The translations under genes and the position numbers were made by a program. The notes beneath the pieces were generated by a model that worked only from the letters and a program-made list of their open reading frames with translations, was not told the origin of the DNA and made no database searches. From positions 1-64,000 of the forward strand of contig CAZKQJ010000025.1 of assembly GCA_964554875.1 (NCBI GenBank): 64,000 nucleotides of DNA, in the 5' to 3' direction. Positions within the stretch are counted from its first letter, which is position 1. Every line of letters begins with the position of its first letter. The stretch comes from Marispirochaeta sp964554875. GTDB lineage: Bacteria > Spirochaetota > Spirochaetia > JC444 > Marispirochaetaceae. This document shows, one piece after another, positions 1-8,525 of this stretch.

Positions 1-1
1 T

Positions 2-1258
2 TCGTGCTCCTCCTTATTAGAGCTCGGCTATTTACACAAAATATCTTACACCCTCATCTCAAAGGCTGACCGCTTTACCTACGTGCCGAATACTGCACCC
101 TATGTCAGAGGAGTCTACAACCTTCGGGGTGATATTATCTCCATAATTGATTTACGGGTTATGTTTCACCTTCCAGCTCCCAGCAAAGCTGAGGGTATGA
201 TGGAGGATATGATAATACTGCGCCTGGATAACTACTTTATCGGTGTTATCGTGGACAGCATCGATAAGGTCGTCGGTATCTCCTCTTCGTTCATTCAGCC
301 TCCGCATCCCCTCTTTGGTGATATAAACATCAAGTTTATCAAGGGGATCGTGGAGAACGAGAAAAAGCTCTACATTATTCTTGATGTCGAGAAAATTCTT
401 GGTGATGCCGATGACGAGGAGGATGAAAGCCGGGTGGAGGTTATGGGAATCCCCATGGCTACGGAAACTGAGGATGAAGCAGAATCTGTCTATGATGGCG
501 ACGGAAAAAACGGTGAGATTGGGCTGGATTTTCTCCAGGATACCTTGAAAACCTTCAGCCGTTTTATTGTAAGTTCAGTGAATCGTGACTGGATTCGGGA
601 GCGATACGCGGAATGGAAGTCTCAGCATGGCGGAAGCGATGAAAAGGCCCAGTTGAAATCTCCTGAAGATGCTCAAGAATTCCTGAAGGATTTCTATTCT
701 CCCTGTACAGGGCGATTATGGAACAAGGATTACACCGATGCGGTCAGCTCGCTTCTTCCGGAAGGCAGGAAAGGAAATCTGACCGCCTGGAATCCTGGCT
801 GCGGCAAAGGCTACGAAACCTATTCCCTGGCAGCTGTTTTACGGGCAAAGAACCCGGAGGCGGTCATTAAGATATGGGCCAACGACAGCGATCTGTTGAG
901 TATTTCCACAGCGCCGAATCTCGTTTTTAACGATAACGAAATCCCTGATTATCTCGATACCTATATGCAGGATACCAAAAACGGCAAACAGTTAAACGAG
1001 GGAATACGAAAGCAGATTCTCTTTGAGTATCATGACGTACTTCATTCCAATCCTTTCCCCGAGGTGGATATCATTCTGGCCAGGGACCTGATCTCTTTCA
1101 TGTTAAAAAATGATCAGAACCGCCTGATGAATGAATTCTCGGAAAAACTGAAACCCGGTGGATTTCTGTTCCTTGGAGCTCACGAACGGATCAATGATCC
1201 TGAATGGGAAATGCTTGAAGCTTCGGGACTAGTTGCGTACCGAAAGAAAAATGGATAA
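2..1258 (+). CDS. cheW: CheW domain fused to CheR-like methyltransferase domain (5' end outside window)
   Basis: The gene is cut by the window edge: its frame is open from base 2, and a GTG near base 83 lies inside the CheW fold, so it is not the start. The first 110 or so visible residues are a CheW scaffold domain (motif PNTAPYVRGVYNLRG), which couples receptors to CheA. After an acidic linker comes a domain resembling the CheR SAM-dependent methyltransferase, with WNPGCGKGYETYSL at the SAM loop and ILARDLISFM where active CheR has a CRNV-type motif. The latter is altered, so catalysis is doubtful. Spirochaetes are known to carry CheW-CheR-like fusions in a cheA-cheW-cheX-cheY operon, and the next two genes here are cheX and cheY. 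A cheA just upstream of the window is inferred from that order. Confidence 0.88.
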   Translation, partial: SCSSLLELGYLHKISYTLISKADRFTYVPNTAPYVRGVYNLRGDIISIIDLRVMFHLPAPSKAEGMMEDMIILRLDNYFIGVIVDSIDKVVGISSSFIQPPHPLFGDINIKFIKGIVENEKKLYIILDVEKILGDADDEEDESRVEVMGIPMATETEDEAESVYDGDGKNGEIGLDFLQDTLKTFSRFIVSSVNRDWIRERYAEWKSQHGGSDEKAQLKSPEDAQEFLKDFYSPCTGRLWNKDYTDAVSSLLPEGRKGNLTAWNPGCGKGYETYSLAAVLRAKNPEAVIKIWANDSDLLSISTAPNLVFNDNEIPDYLDTYMQDTKNGKQLNEGIRKQILFEYHDVLHSNPFPEVDIILARDLISFMLKNDQNRLMNEFSEKLKPGGFLFLGAHERINDPEWEMLEASGLVAYRKKNG

Positions 1259-1305
1259 TATTGTGCCGGGCTTTGATAACAGCTTTGCGGCTAAGGAGAG
1301 TATGT

Positions 1306-1770
1306 ATGAGAGTTGAATATATCAATCCCTTTGTAGAGGCTGCCTTCAATATCCTTCGCGAGGTACTGAACGCGGAAATAACCAGGGGTGAACTGTATCT
1401 TAAATCTGCATCCCAGCCGGTACTAGGTGTTGCAGCCATTGTAGGCCTTGCGGGAGATGTTGAGGGTCGCGTTCTCTTCGACATGAGCCGCCCCACCGCT
1501 ATTGCCATTGCTTCGGCCATGAATGGTGAAGAATTAAGCGATCTGGATGATCTGGGCAAAGCTACCATTACTGAACTTGCAAACATGATAACAGCCCAGG
1601 CGGTAACTAAACTTCATGATCTCGGTTTTAAATTTGACCTGACACCTCCCGCCATTTTCACAGGCGACAATATGGAGGTCACCGATACCGAAGTGGAAGC
1701 CCTGATTGTACCTGTTAACCTGGAACAGGGTAAAATTGAAATAAATGTCGCCGTCCGGGAAAGAGCATAA
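1306..1770 (+). CDS. cheX: Chemotaxis phosphatase CheX
   Basis: CheX dephosphorylates CheY-P and is the main CheY phosphatase in spirochaetes. The 154-residue product has the family's catalytic ExxN signature (E90-L-A-N93, in TELANMITAQ) and the usual alternating fold with a hydrophobic VEGRVLFDM strand. The start chosen is ATG 1306, preceded by AAGGAGAG with 5-base spacing; an upstream in-frame TTG at 1261 would add 15 residues and has no ribosome site. It lies 47 bases after the CheW fusion gene and 14 before cheY, so the three are almost certainly cotranscribed. Confidence 0.9.
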   Translation: MRVEYINPFVEAAFNILREVLNAEITRGELYLKSASQPVLGVAAIVGLAGDVEGRVLFDMSRPTAIAIASAMNGEELSDLDDLGKATITELANMITAQAVTKLHDLGFKFDLTPPAIFTGDNMEVTDTEVEALIVPVNLEQGKIEINVAVRERA

Positions 1771-1784
1771 AAGGAGGGGATGCA

Positions 1785-2219
1785 ATGAAGACCAAGATGG
1801 ACTTTCCGAATATAAATGAACGCAAAGCTGAAGGTGTACGCGCCGATGGCAATGCCTACAGGGTGCTTGTCGTTGATGACTCCATGTTTGTTACCAAGCA
1901 GATCAGCCAGATCCTGACCTCCGAAGGTTTCGATGTTGTAGGGACGGCAAAGGACGGACAGGAAGGACTGGAGAAATACAAGGAGCTCTATCCGAATGTT
2001 GATCTTGTTACCATGGACATTACAATGCCCAAGATGGACGGCGTAACTAGCCTTGAAAAGATAATTGAATTCGATAAAGACGCGCGGGTTATCATGATAA
2101 GTGCCCTTGGAAAACAGGACCTTGTCAAAAAATCCCTGCTTTTGGGCGCAAAGAACTACATCGTCAAACCCCTTGACCGGAAAAAAGTTCTTGAAAGGGT
2201 ATTGATGAGCCTGAAATAA
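1785..2219 (+). CDS. cheY: Response regulator CheY
   Basis: Single-domain receiver of 144 residues with an unusual N-terminal tail of about 24 residues before the first beta strand. The acidic pair is D31/D32 (VVDDSMF), the phosphoacceptor is D78 (TMDITMPKMDG), the switch Ser is in MISALG and the conserved Lys in IVKPLD. This is the output regulator that carries the signal from CheA to the flagellar motor switch. An AAAAGGAGGGG ribosome site precedes ATG 1785. It is the last gene of the cheW-cheX-cheY set; the tRNA and terminator downstream mark the end of this unit. It is closely related in design to the other CheY proteins in the window but the only one with the N-terminal tail. Confidence 0.92.
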   Translation: MKTKMDFPNINERKAEGVRADGNAYRVLVVDDSMFVTKQISQILTSEGFDVVGTAKDGQEGLEKYKELYPNVDLVTMDITMPKMDGVTSLEKIIEFDKDARVIMISALGKQDLVKKSLLLGAKNYIVKPLDRKKVLERVLMSLK

Positions 2220-2245
2220 TATGGTAAAAGTACCCCTGTAATTTC

Positions 2246-2319
2246 GGGCGGCTAGCTCAGTTGGTTAGAGCACTTGCTCGACACGCAAGGGGTCGTTGGT
2301 TCGAATCCAATGCCGCCCA
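2246..2319 (+). tRNA. tRNA-Val (GAC)
   Basis: A complete cloverleaf of 74 bases can be drawn: acceptor GGGCGGC (2246-2252) pairs with GCCGCCC (2312-2318), the D arm is GCTC/GAGC, the anticodon stem CTTGC/GCAAG encloses the loop TCGACAC with anticodon GAC at 2280-2282, and the T arm contains GGTTCGAATCC. The discriminator base is A2319. CCA is not encoded. It sits 26 bases after cheY and is followed directly by a strong intrinsic terminator. Confidence 0.96.
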
Positions 2320-2320
2320 G

Positions 2321-2360
2321 AAAACAACCGGAGGGGACGTCCTTTCGGTTGTTTTTTTTT
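2321..2360 (+). terminator. Rho-independent terminator after tRNA-Val
   Basis: AAAACAACCG pairs with CGGTTGTTTT around a 15-base loop and is followed by an uninterrupted run of T. It begins one base after the tRNA discriminator base, so it ends the tRNA transcript and probably the upstream cheW-cheX-cheY transcript, insulating the next chemotaxis operon. Confidence 0.9.
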
Positions 2361-2419
2361 GCCTATTATTTGCGCATGTCTGTTTTTTTTACCATACTAG
2401 GATTATTTCCGGGGGATAA

Positions 2420-3709
2420 ATGGTATTGATAATAGTTAATCTCGCACTATTGCTGACAGGCGGCATTTTCGTGATCAGGTATTCAGATCCGCTGGCTTTG
2501 ATAATTCCTGTACTTTCTATAGTTTCCCTTCTGAAAATGATTATTCATCCATGGGATAATCGCAGGAATGATGGAGGATCAGAAAGAAATACTCTGGAAC
2601 AGGAACTGTCCGAATTAAAGGACATGCTTTCCGCGGCGTCTGAAAAAATCCGTGTTCTGGAAATTGAACGTGCCCAGGACGAAGAAGGGAAACGGAAGAA
2701 TAACAGTATCCTGGCATCCCTTGCAGAATCCATGCAGCTGCTGAATGCTGCAGCCCCCGTACTGGAAGCCCTGTCTGAACGGGTCATAGAGAAAGCGGAA
2801 ACCTCGAACATGTCTGTATCCGACCGTATCTTTTCCATTGCCGAGCATTCAAAATCTCTGGGGAGCGAAATTCAGAAGGTCTTGACCGAGCTGATGGATG
2901 GAAGCGGCGGTCTGGAGCGAAGCATGGCCAGGCTTGAACATGAAACCGGCGGCTACAGGACGCTCATATCCGGTTTAAAGGAGATCAGCGGCAGCTATCT
3001 GAAGGATCTTGATCTTCTAAAACAGGCTGTACAGAACATCGGTTCATACACACAGGGACTGACGGACCTCGCCGACCAGACCAATCTGCTGTCCATAAAC
3101 GCCTCCATAGAGGCGGCCCGCGCCGGAAGTGCCGGCGGGGGATTCAGAATTATTGCATCCGAGGTACAGGCCCTCGCCAGGCGATCCAAGACCATAGCGG
3201 ACGAGATCAACAGTCAGATAGTAAGTGTGGCCGGTAATGTGGAAAACTCCTTTTCCCAGCAGGAGTCGATTCTCGCTGACAGTATTTCCCGTATCGAGCA
3301 GTCTCTGAGCAACCTTGACAAGCTGGTAGCAGAACTGCGGCCACAGCTCGAGAGTATTGGAGATACTGTGGAGGAATCAAGGAGAATTTCCACCGGTGTA
3401 ACCGAGGATCTGAATCAAATCATTGTTTCCATGCAGTATCATGATATGATTCGTCAGATGCTTGAACACTGCAATTCCATACTGAACGAGGTGCGCTTAA
3501 CCTGCAGCAATGAAACGCTTCTTTCCCGGTATGCCGAACAGAATGAGGATAGCATTAAAATGCGGATAAGAAACCTTGCATCGAAATATTTTACCGTGGA
3601 TGATGAGTGGGAGGTCCTTGGTATTTCCGTTCGTGATACCTCCCAGCATGAAGAGCGGGAGATAATAAAAAAGGAGCATAAGCTCGAAGGGGATATTACC
3701 CTCTTTTAA
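2420..3709 (+). CDS. Methyl-accepting chemotaxis protein without periplasmic sensor
   Basis: The 429-residue protein has two adjacent N-terminal membrane helices (about 3-20 and 24-42) with almost no periplasmic loop and no recognisable HAMP domain. Next is a coiled-coil region and the MCP signalling tip (LADQTNLLSINASIEAARAG, then FRIIASEVQALARRS). The tip binds CheW and CheA, so this is a receptor that probably senses a cytoplasmic or membrane cue, or a partner protein. The C-terminal part after about residue 330 (YHDMIRQMLEH, then acidic sequence) has no clear methylation helix. ATG 2420 follows GGGGG by a few bases. It is the first gene of the second chemotaxis operon, 16 bases before a cheY, which suggests it is the dedicated receptor of this CheA. 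Confidence 0.88.
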   Translation: MVLIIVNLALLLTGGIFVIRYSDPLALIIPVLSIVSLLKMIIHPWDNRRNDGGSERNTLEQELSELKDMLSAASEKIRVLEIERAQDEEGKRKNNSILASLAESMQLLNAAAPVLEALSERVIEKAETSNMSVSDRIFSIAEHSKSLGSEIQKVLTELMDGSGGLERSMARLEHETGGYRTLISGLKEISGSYLKDLDLLKQAVQNIGSYTQGLTDLADQTNLLSINASIEAARAGSAGGGFRIIASEVQALARRSKTIADEINSQIVSVAGNVENSFSQQESILADSISRIEQSLSNLDKLVAELRPQLESIGDTVEESRRISTGVTEDLNQIIVSMQYHDMIRQMLEHCNSILNEVRLTCSNETLLSRYAEQNEDSIKMRIRNLASKYFTVDDEWEVLGISVRDTSQHEEREIIKKEHKLEGDITLF

Positions 3710-3725
3710 GGGAGAGTAGGGAAAT

Positions 3726-4088
3726 ATGACAGTTTTATGCGTAGACGACAGTCCGACCATCAGAATGCTGGTTAAACGGGCTCTTGAGCCGGAGGGATAT
3801 TCCATTGTCGAAGCGGAGAATGGCAGAATCGCTCTTGATGTTGCGGCTTCCCGAGCTGTTGATGCCTGCATAGTCGATGTAAATATGCCGGAACTGGATG
3901 GCTTTGGTTTTGTGGAACAGGTACGACAAAATCAGAATTACCGGGATACGCCAATTATTTTTCTTACTACCGAGAGTTCCCAGGAAAAAAAGAGCAGGGG
4001 TGCTGCCCTTGGGGTAAAGGGCTGGATTGTAAAACCCTTTGATCCTCCTTCCCTGGTAAAAGTCATGAATATACTGTTACCCCGCTAG
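3726..4088 (+). CDS. cheY: CheY-like response regulator
   Basis: A 120-residue stand-alone receiver. D7/D8 (LCVDDSPTIR) form the acidic pocket, D51 (IVDVNMPELDG) is the phosphoacceptor, the Thr is in FLTTES and the Lys in IVKPFD. It lies 12 bases before cheA and is the first of three CheY genes in this operon, so it is a likely direct phosphoacceptor of that kinase. Whether it acts on the motor, as a phosphate sink or elsewhere cannot be read from the sequence. Confidence 0.9.
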   Translation: MTVLCVDDSPTIRMLVKRALEPEGYSIVEAENGRIALDVAASRAVDACIVDVNMPELDGFGFVEQVRQNQNYRDTPIIFLTTESSQEKKSRGAALGVKGWIVKPFDPPSLVKVMNILLPR

Positions 4089-4100
4089 GAGAAGATAGCG

Positions 4101-6623
4101 ATGTCTCAACTTGATGACCTGATACACCGAATATCCGATTTTATTCCCGGCGACCTGGTGGAAGGAATCGAGATTGAGGAATCTTTCAAAGATCTCATCC
4201 AGGAGTACCCTGAAGACCAGGAGAAATCCGTCATGCTGAAGGCTCTCGTGGATGATTTTTCCTCGATCATACAGCAAACCTCCCCGGGCGACGAAAAGAC
4301 AATAAAATCCGGTATTCTGAAGGGACTAAAAAAATTGCGGAATCCTGAAAAAAGCGGGCAAAAGGCTGGTACTGCCAGGAGTGATTCTCCAGAAGGAAAA
4401 GAAATCGAGGATCTTGACCTTTTGACTTCCTTTCTTTCAGAGGCCCGGGAGCACCTTGAGAGTATTGAAAAAAAGATATTGAGTCTTGAAAATCAGAATG
4501 ATAACGATACGGTGAACGATATCTTCCGTTCCATGCATACCATAAAGGGGGTCTCCTCTTTTCTCGGCCTGACGGCTGTCAAGACTTTAAGTCATCATAT
4601 GGAGACAGTACTCGATGGGGTGCGAAAGGGTTCTGTTGCCGCGAATACGGAAATGATCGACACCCTGCTCGAAGGGGTGGATCTTCTTACCCGTCTGGTT
4701 GATGATCTGGGGAAAAAGAGTGAACAGAAGATCAAGGCACCGCAAACGAGAATCTTTGAACTCGAGATGGATGTCGATCCCTACGTGGAAAAGCTGGTTG
4801 CCTTTTCCAGGGATATAAAAGCGGAAGAAGAAAAAACCGATACCGGGTCCTTCTCAACCGAGGAACTATTTACCCAGGAGATGGTGGAGAAGTATGTAGC
4901 CGAGTCCATGGATCTTCTGGATACTGCAGAAAAAGCGATTCTGGATCTGGAGGATAATTCCCATAAAGCCTCGCTGATTGATGAAGCCTTTCGTGCCGTA
5001 CACACAATTAAGGGAAACGCCGGCTTTTTCTGGTACGGATACATTGAAAAGCTCTGTATGGATGTCGAGTCTGTTCTGGATATTATGCGCAAGGACCCCC
5101 GGGCTATTCGAAATACGGTAATCTCGTCTCTCCTGACCGCCATTGATGAAATACGTTTCGGCCTTCAGAGAATCCAGTCAGGAGAACTGAAGCCCGGTGC
5201 CTTCTCTGATGACGACAGGGCCGAGTACAGTGATGAGAGGCTGAGAAAGGGAGAGGCCAAACCCCTCGGACAGCTGCTGGTGGAAATGGGAGCTGTCTCC
5301 CGGGAAGCGGTGGAGGAAGCCCTGGATAAACAGGGTATGCGTCTGGGGGAGCTCTTGATCAGTGAGGGTATCACCGATTCGGACAGCATCGAGAAGGCCC
5401 TGAAACAGCAGGGACGAGCTCCGGAGGCCGCCGAAGACACCGGTTCGGGATACAGCTTCAAGCGAAAAGATATCCGTGTTGACACCGAAAGGCTGGATCG
5501 TCTTTTTGATCTCATGGGAGAGCTTATCACCGCAGAAGCCATGGTATTGCACAACCCGGATCTGCTCTCCCTTGATCTACCGGAGTTTCAGAAGGCCGGG
5601 ACCTACCTATCCAAGATTACCAGGGAGATGCAGGAAATCACCATGTCCATCCGGATGATTCCCCTGGACGGGCTTTTCAGCAAGATGCGCCGTCTTGTAC
5701 GGGACCTTTCCCGCAAGTTTTCCAAAGAGGTCAACTTCCATGTCAGCGGAGAAGAGACCGAGATGGATCGTAATGTTATGGAAGAAATCTCCGATCCTCT
5801 GGTCCACATAATTCGAAACGCCATTGACCATGGAATCGAGCCGGTGGATGTGCGCCGAAAAGCCGGTAAACCGGAGGCGGGAAATGTATACCTCGACGCT
5901 AAGTACGAAGGTAACGAAATATGGATAAGTATTCAGGATGACGGAGGCGGACTCAATACCGAGAAGATTCTCCAGAAATCCAGGGAGCGGGGAATAATCG
6001 GGGCGGATGTGGAACCGGGGGAGGACGAGATTTATCAGCTGATCTTCGAGCCGGGATTCTCTACTGCTCAACAGGTCTCGGAAATCTCCGGCCGCGGGGT
6101 CGGCATGGATGTCGTAAAACGAAACCTGGAAAAGCTCAGGGGAAAGATAGATATTCGAAGCGATGCCGGAAAAGGCACGGAATTTATTCTGCGGATTCCT
6201 CTGACCCTGGCGATTATAGACGGAGTTACTGCCAGGGTCGGGAACATGCTCTATTCGGTTCCTGTAAACGATGTAACATCCTTTCAAAAGGTGGAAGCTG
6301 GGCAGATAACCGAGACAAATCGTTCCCGTGAGGTATTCAGACTGCGGGACGATCTTATTCCTGTTGTTCGGCTTGCCGATTTTTTCAGGATTACGGGTGG
6401 GATCCGCCGGGTTGAGGATGGAATCCTCGTGGTTTCCCAGGCAGGAAGGCGCAGCGTCGCACTTCTTGTGGATGAAATTGTCGGATACCGTCAGCTTGTG
6501 GTTAAGGCCCTCCCGGACTACATGGGAGAAATGCGGGCCATTTCCGGTTGCAGTATAATGGGCGATGGCGAAGTAAGCCTGATTCTGGATATGGGGGCGA
6601 TCGTCAATGAGGAACTCGATTGA
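4101..6623 (+). CDS. cheA: Chemotaxis histidine kinase CheA with two Hpt domains and tandem MshEN-like repeats
   Basis: An 840-residue CheA, longer than the usual 650-700. In order: an unassigned helical N-terminus (1-100); Hpt 1 with phosphorylatable H146 (MHTIKG); Hpt 2 with H301 (VHTIKG); two adjacent 24-residue repeats at 388-411 and 414-437 of the type RLGxLL...G...AL..Q; dimerisation helices (RLFDLMGELITAE, about 465); the GHKL ATPase with N box HIIRNAIDHGIE (about 569), G1 DDGGG (613) and G2 GRGVGMDV (665); and a C-terminal CheW-like P5 domain (705-840). No separate CheY-binding P2 domain is evident; the repeat segment sits where a linker would be. The gene overlaps cheR by 4 bases (stop TGA 6621-6623), so translation is coupled. 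Confidence 0.95.
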   Translation: MSQLDDLIHRISDFIPGDLVEGIEIEESFKDLIQEYPEDQEKSVMLKALVDDFSSIIQQTSPGDEKTIKSGILKGLKKLRNPEKSGQKAGTARSDSPEGKEIEDLDLLTSFLSEAREHLESIEKKILSLENQNDNDTVNDIFRSMHTIKGVSSFLGLTAVKTLSHHMETVLDGVRKGSVAANTEMIDTLLEGVDLLTRLVDDLGKKSEQKIKAPQTRIFELEMDVDPYVEKLVAFSRDIKAEEEKTDTGSFSTEELFTQEMVEKYVAESMDLLDTAEKAILDLEDNSHKASLIDEAFRAVHTIKGNAGFFWYGYIEKLCMDVESVLDIMRKDPRAIRNTVISSLLTAIDEIRFGLQRIQSGELKPGAFSDDDRAEYSDERLRKGEAKPLGQLLVEMGAVSREAVEEALDKQGMRLGELLISEGITDSDSIEKALKQQGRAPEAAEDTGSGYSFKRKDIRVDTERLDRLFDLMGELITAEAMVLHNPDLLSLDLPEFQKAGTYLSKITREMQEITMSIRMIPLDGLFSKMRRLVRDLSRKFSKEVNFHVSGEETEMDRNVMEEISDPLVHIIRNAIDHGIEPVDVRRKAGKPEAGNVYLDAKYEGNEIWISIQDDGGGLNTEKILQKSRERGIIGADVEPGEDEIYQLIFEPGFSTAQQVSEISGRGVGMDVVKRNLEKLRGKIDIRSDAGKGTEFILRIPLTLAIIDGVTARVGNMLYSVPVNDVTSFQKVEAGQITETNRSREVFRLRDDLIPVVRLADFFRITGGIRRVEDGILVVSQAGRRSVALLVDEIVGYRQLVVKALPDYMGEMRAISGCSIMGDGEVSLILDMGAIVNEELD

Positions 6624-7471
6624 GCGCTATGTACGGCCTTCTTGATATCAGCGAAAAAGAGTTTCAGGATATTTCCCGGCTTGTCCATGGTCGTTTTGGC
6701 ATTAATCTAACGGATAAAAAAGTCACCCTGGTCAAGGGGCGCCTTAACAAGCTTATCCGGGAACGGGGATATACCTCCTTCAGCCAGTATTACAAGGCTG
6801 TTATGGAGGATACCACGGGGGCTGAACTCCTCGGGCTTGTGGATAAAATCTCAACCAACCATACCTATTTCTTCAGGGAGAATGATCATTTTCAGATACT
6901 CCGGGAAAGTATCCTTCCGGAAACCCTTGCGAGTATCCCCGGTGGAGATGTATGGGAGTTGAAAATATGGTGTGCAGGCTGTTCTTCCGGGGAGGAGGCC
7001 TATACTCTGGCCATCGAACTTCTGGATTTCTCCCGGGCTCTGGGCTCCAGCCTTGCCGGCAGAATAATTCTGGCCACCGATATTTCTCTCAGCGCTCTTG
7101 AAGCAGCAGCAAAAGGGGATTACGTTGCCGAACGGGTCCGGGGTGTTTCCCGGGAACATCTGTCCCGGTATTTTACCCTAACACCTGCCGGCACCTATCG
7201 GGTTAAAGAGAGCCTGCGGTCCCTGATTCTTTTCAAACGCCTGAACCTTATGCGGGAAAGTTTCCCTTTTAAGGGAAAGTTTCATATGATCTTCTGCAGG
7301 AACGTTATGATTTACTTTGATAAACCGACGAAGGATCGTCTGGTTGAACATTTTTCCGATCTGCTGTATCCCGGGGGACACCTTTTTATTGGTCATTCCG
7401 AGTCCCTGGGACGGGACCTGGCGACATTTGAATACAGGCAGCCGGCTCTATACAGAAAACGGGGGATATGA
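6620..7471 (+). CDS. cheR: Chemotaxis receptor methyltransferase CheR
   Basis: CheR methylates glutamates of receptors using SAM. The 283-residue protein has the N-terminal helical domain, the SAM loop IWCAGCSSGEEAYT, the acidic ATDIS motif and FCRNVMIYFD, all standard for an active enzyme, unlike the degenerate copy fused to CheW at the window start. The start used is TTG 6620, which overlaps the cheA stop and lies 6 bases after GAGGAA; ATG 6629 is a possible alternative that removes three residues. It is followed 3 bases later by cheB, giving the classical methyltransferase/methylesterase adaptation pair. Confidence 0.93.
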   Translation: MSAMYGLLDISEKEFQDISRLVHGRFGINLTDKKVTLVKGRLNKLIRERGYTSFSQYYKAVMEDTTGAELLGLVDKISTNHTYFFRENDHFQILRESILPETLASIPGGDVWELKIWCAGCSSGEEAYTLAIELLDFSRALGSSLAGRIILATDISLSALEAAAKGDYVAERVRGVSREHLSRYFTLTPAGTYRVKESLRSLILFKRLNLMRESFPFKGKFHMIFCRNVMIYFDKPTKDRLVEHFSDLLYPGGHLFIGHSESLGRDLATFEYRQPALYRKRGI

Positions 7472-7474
7472 TTC

Positions 7475-8521
7475 TTGGCAAAGATTAAAGTATTGATAAT
7501 TGATGATTCCGCCCTTGCCCGGGAGCTCTTGAGCAAGGGCTTGTCCAGAGACCCGGCAATCGAAGTTATCGGAACAGCTCAGGATGTCTACGTAGCCAGG
7601 GACAAGATAGTCTATTTAAAACCTGATGTTCTGACCCTCGATGTGGAAATGCCGAAAATGGATGGCGTGGAATTCCTGCGCAAGCTGATGCCCCAGTATC
7701 CGCTGCCTGTTGTTATGGTGTCCGCCCTGACGGCTCCGGGGGCCCAGGTTACCCTGGAAGCCCTTGAACTTGGCGCAGTTGATTTTGTTCTCAAGCCCTC
7801 TTCGAGTTTTGGAAACCGACTGGATGAGATGTTTCAGGAACTTGCCCAGAAGATCAAGGTAGCGGCCTTTGTGGATGTTTCAAAATACAGGAATAACCGG
7901 ATTGTACCGGCCAGTGAGAAACGCCGGCATCTGATAGGAGGAACCGACAAGATTATCGCCATCGGAGCCTCGACCGGCGGTACCGTGGCTCTGCGAAAAA
8001 TCATCGAGGAGTTCCCTCCGAATATTCCTGCCACACTGATTGTCCAGCACATGCCGCCAAAGTTTACGAAAATGTTCGCTGATCGTTTGAATGATCATGC
8101 CAGGGTGAGTGTCGCGGAGGCAAAAAACGGGGATCGGCTGGTCGCCGGGCAGGTTCTCATTGCTCCGGGGGGATTCCATATGCGTCTCAAGCGCTCCGGC
8201 GGTGTATACACGGTACAATGCGCCGAAGGCCCTCCGGTGAATGGGCACTGCCCGTCTGTGGATGTACTTTTTGAGTCCGTTGCCGCAGAAGCTGGAGGAA
8301 ATGCCCTGGGGGTAATACTCACCGGAATGGGCCGGGACGGTGCACGGGGGCTCCTCCAGATGCGAGAAAACGGCGCGAAAACGCTGGCTCAGGACGAGGC
8401 AAGTTCAGTTGTCTATGGCATGCCCAGGGAGGCCTTCGAAATGGGGGCTGTTGATTCCCTTACTCCTCTTTCCTCGATGACTGATGCCATTGTGCGTCAG
8501 TTGGAAGGAGCGAAGGTATAA
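7475..8521 (+). CDS. cheB: Receptor methylesterase/deamidase CheB
   Basis: The 348-residue protein has an N-terminal receiver (D10/D11, phosphoacceptor D56 in LTLDVEMPKMDG, K in FVLKP) and a C-terminal esterase with the Ser of GASTGG, the His of QHMP and the Asp of GMGRDG. Phosphorylation by CheA activates removal of receptor methyl groups and deamidation of Gln. The start is TTG 7475, three bases after the cheR stop, with GGGGGA about 8 bases upstream; no in-frame ATG exists nearby. Coupling to cheR and cheD makes this a full adaptation module. Confidence 0.95.
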   Translation: MAKIKVLIIDDSALARELLSKGLSRDPAIEVIGTAQDVYVARDKIVYLKPDVLTLDVEMPKMDGVEFLRKLMPQYPLPVVMVSALTAPGAQVTLEALELGAVDFVLKPSSSFGNRLDEMFQELAQKIKVAAFVDVSKYRNNRIVPASEKRRHLIGGTDKIIAIGASTGGTVALRKIIEEFPPNIPATLIVQHMPPKFTKMFADRLNDHARVSVAEAKNGDRLVAGQVLIAPGGFHMRLKRSGGVYTVQCAEGPPVNGHCPSVDVLFESVAAEAGGNALGVILTGMGRDGARGLLQMRENGAKTLAQDEASSVVYGMPREAFEMGAVDSLTPLSSMTDAIVRQLEGAKV

Positions 8522-8525
8522 GACT

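Noticed and set aside
2246..2360. tRNA followed by T-run considered as an integration site for a mobile element
   Set aside because: No integrase, no repeat of the tRNA 3' end and no change in composition downstream; the next genes are normal chemotaxis genes.
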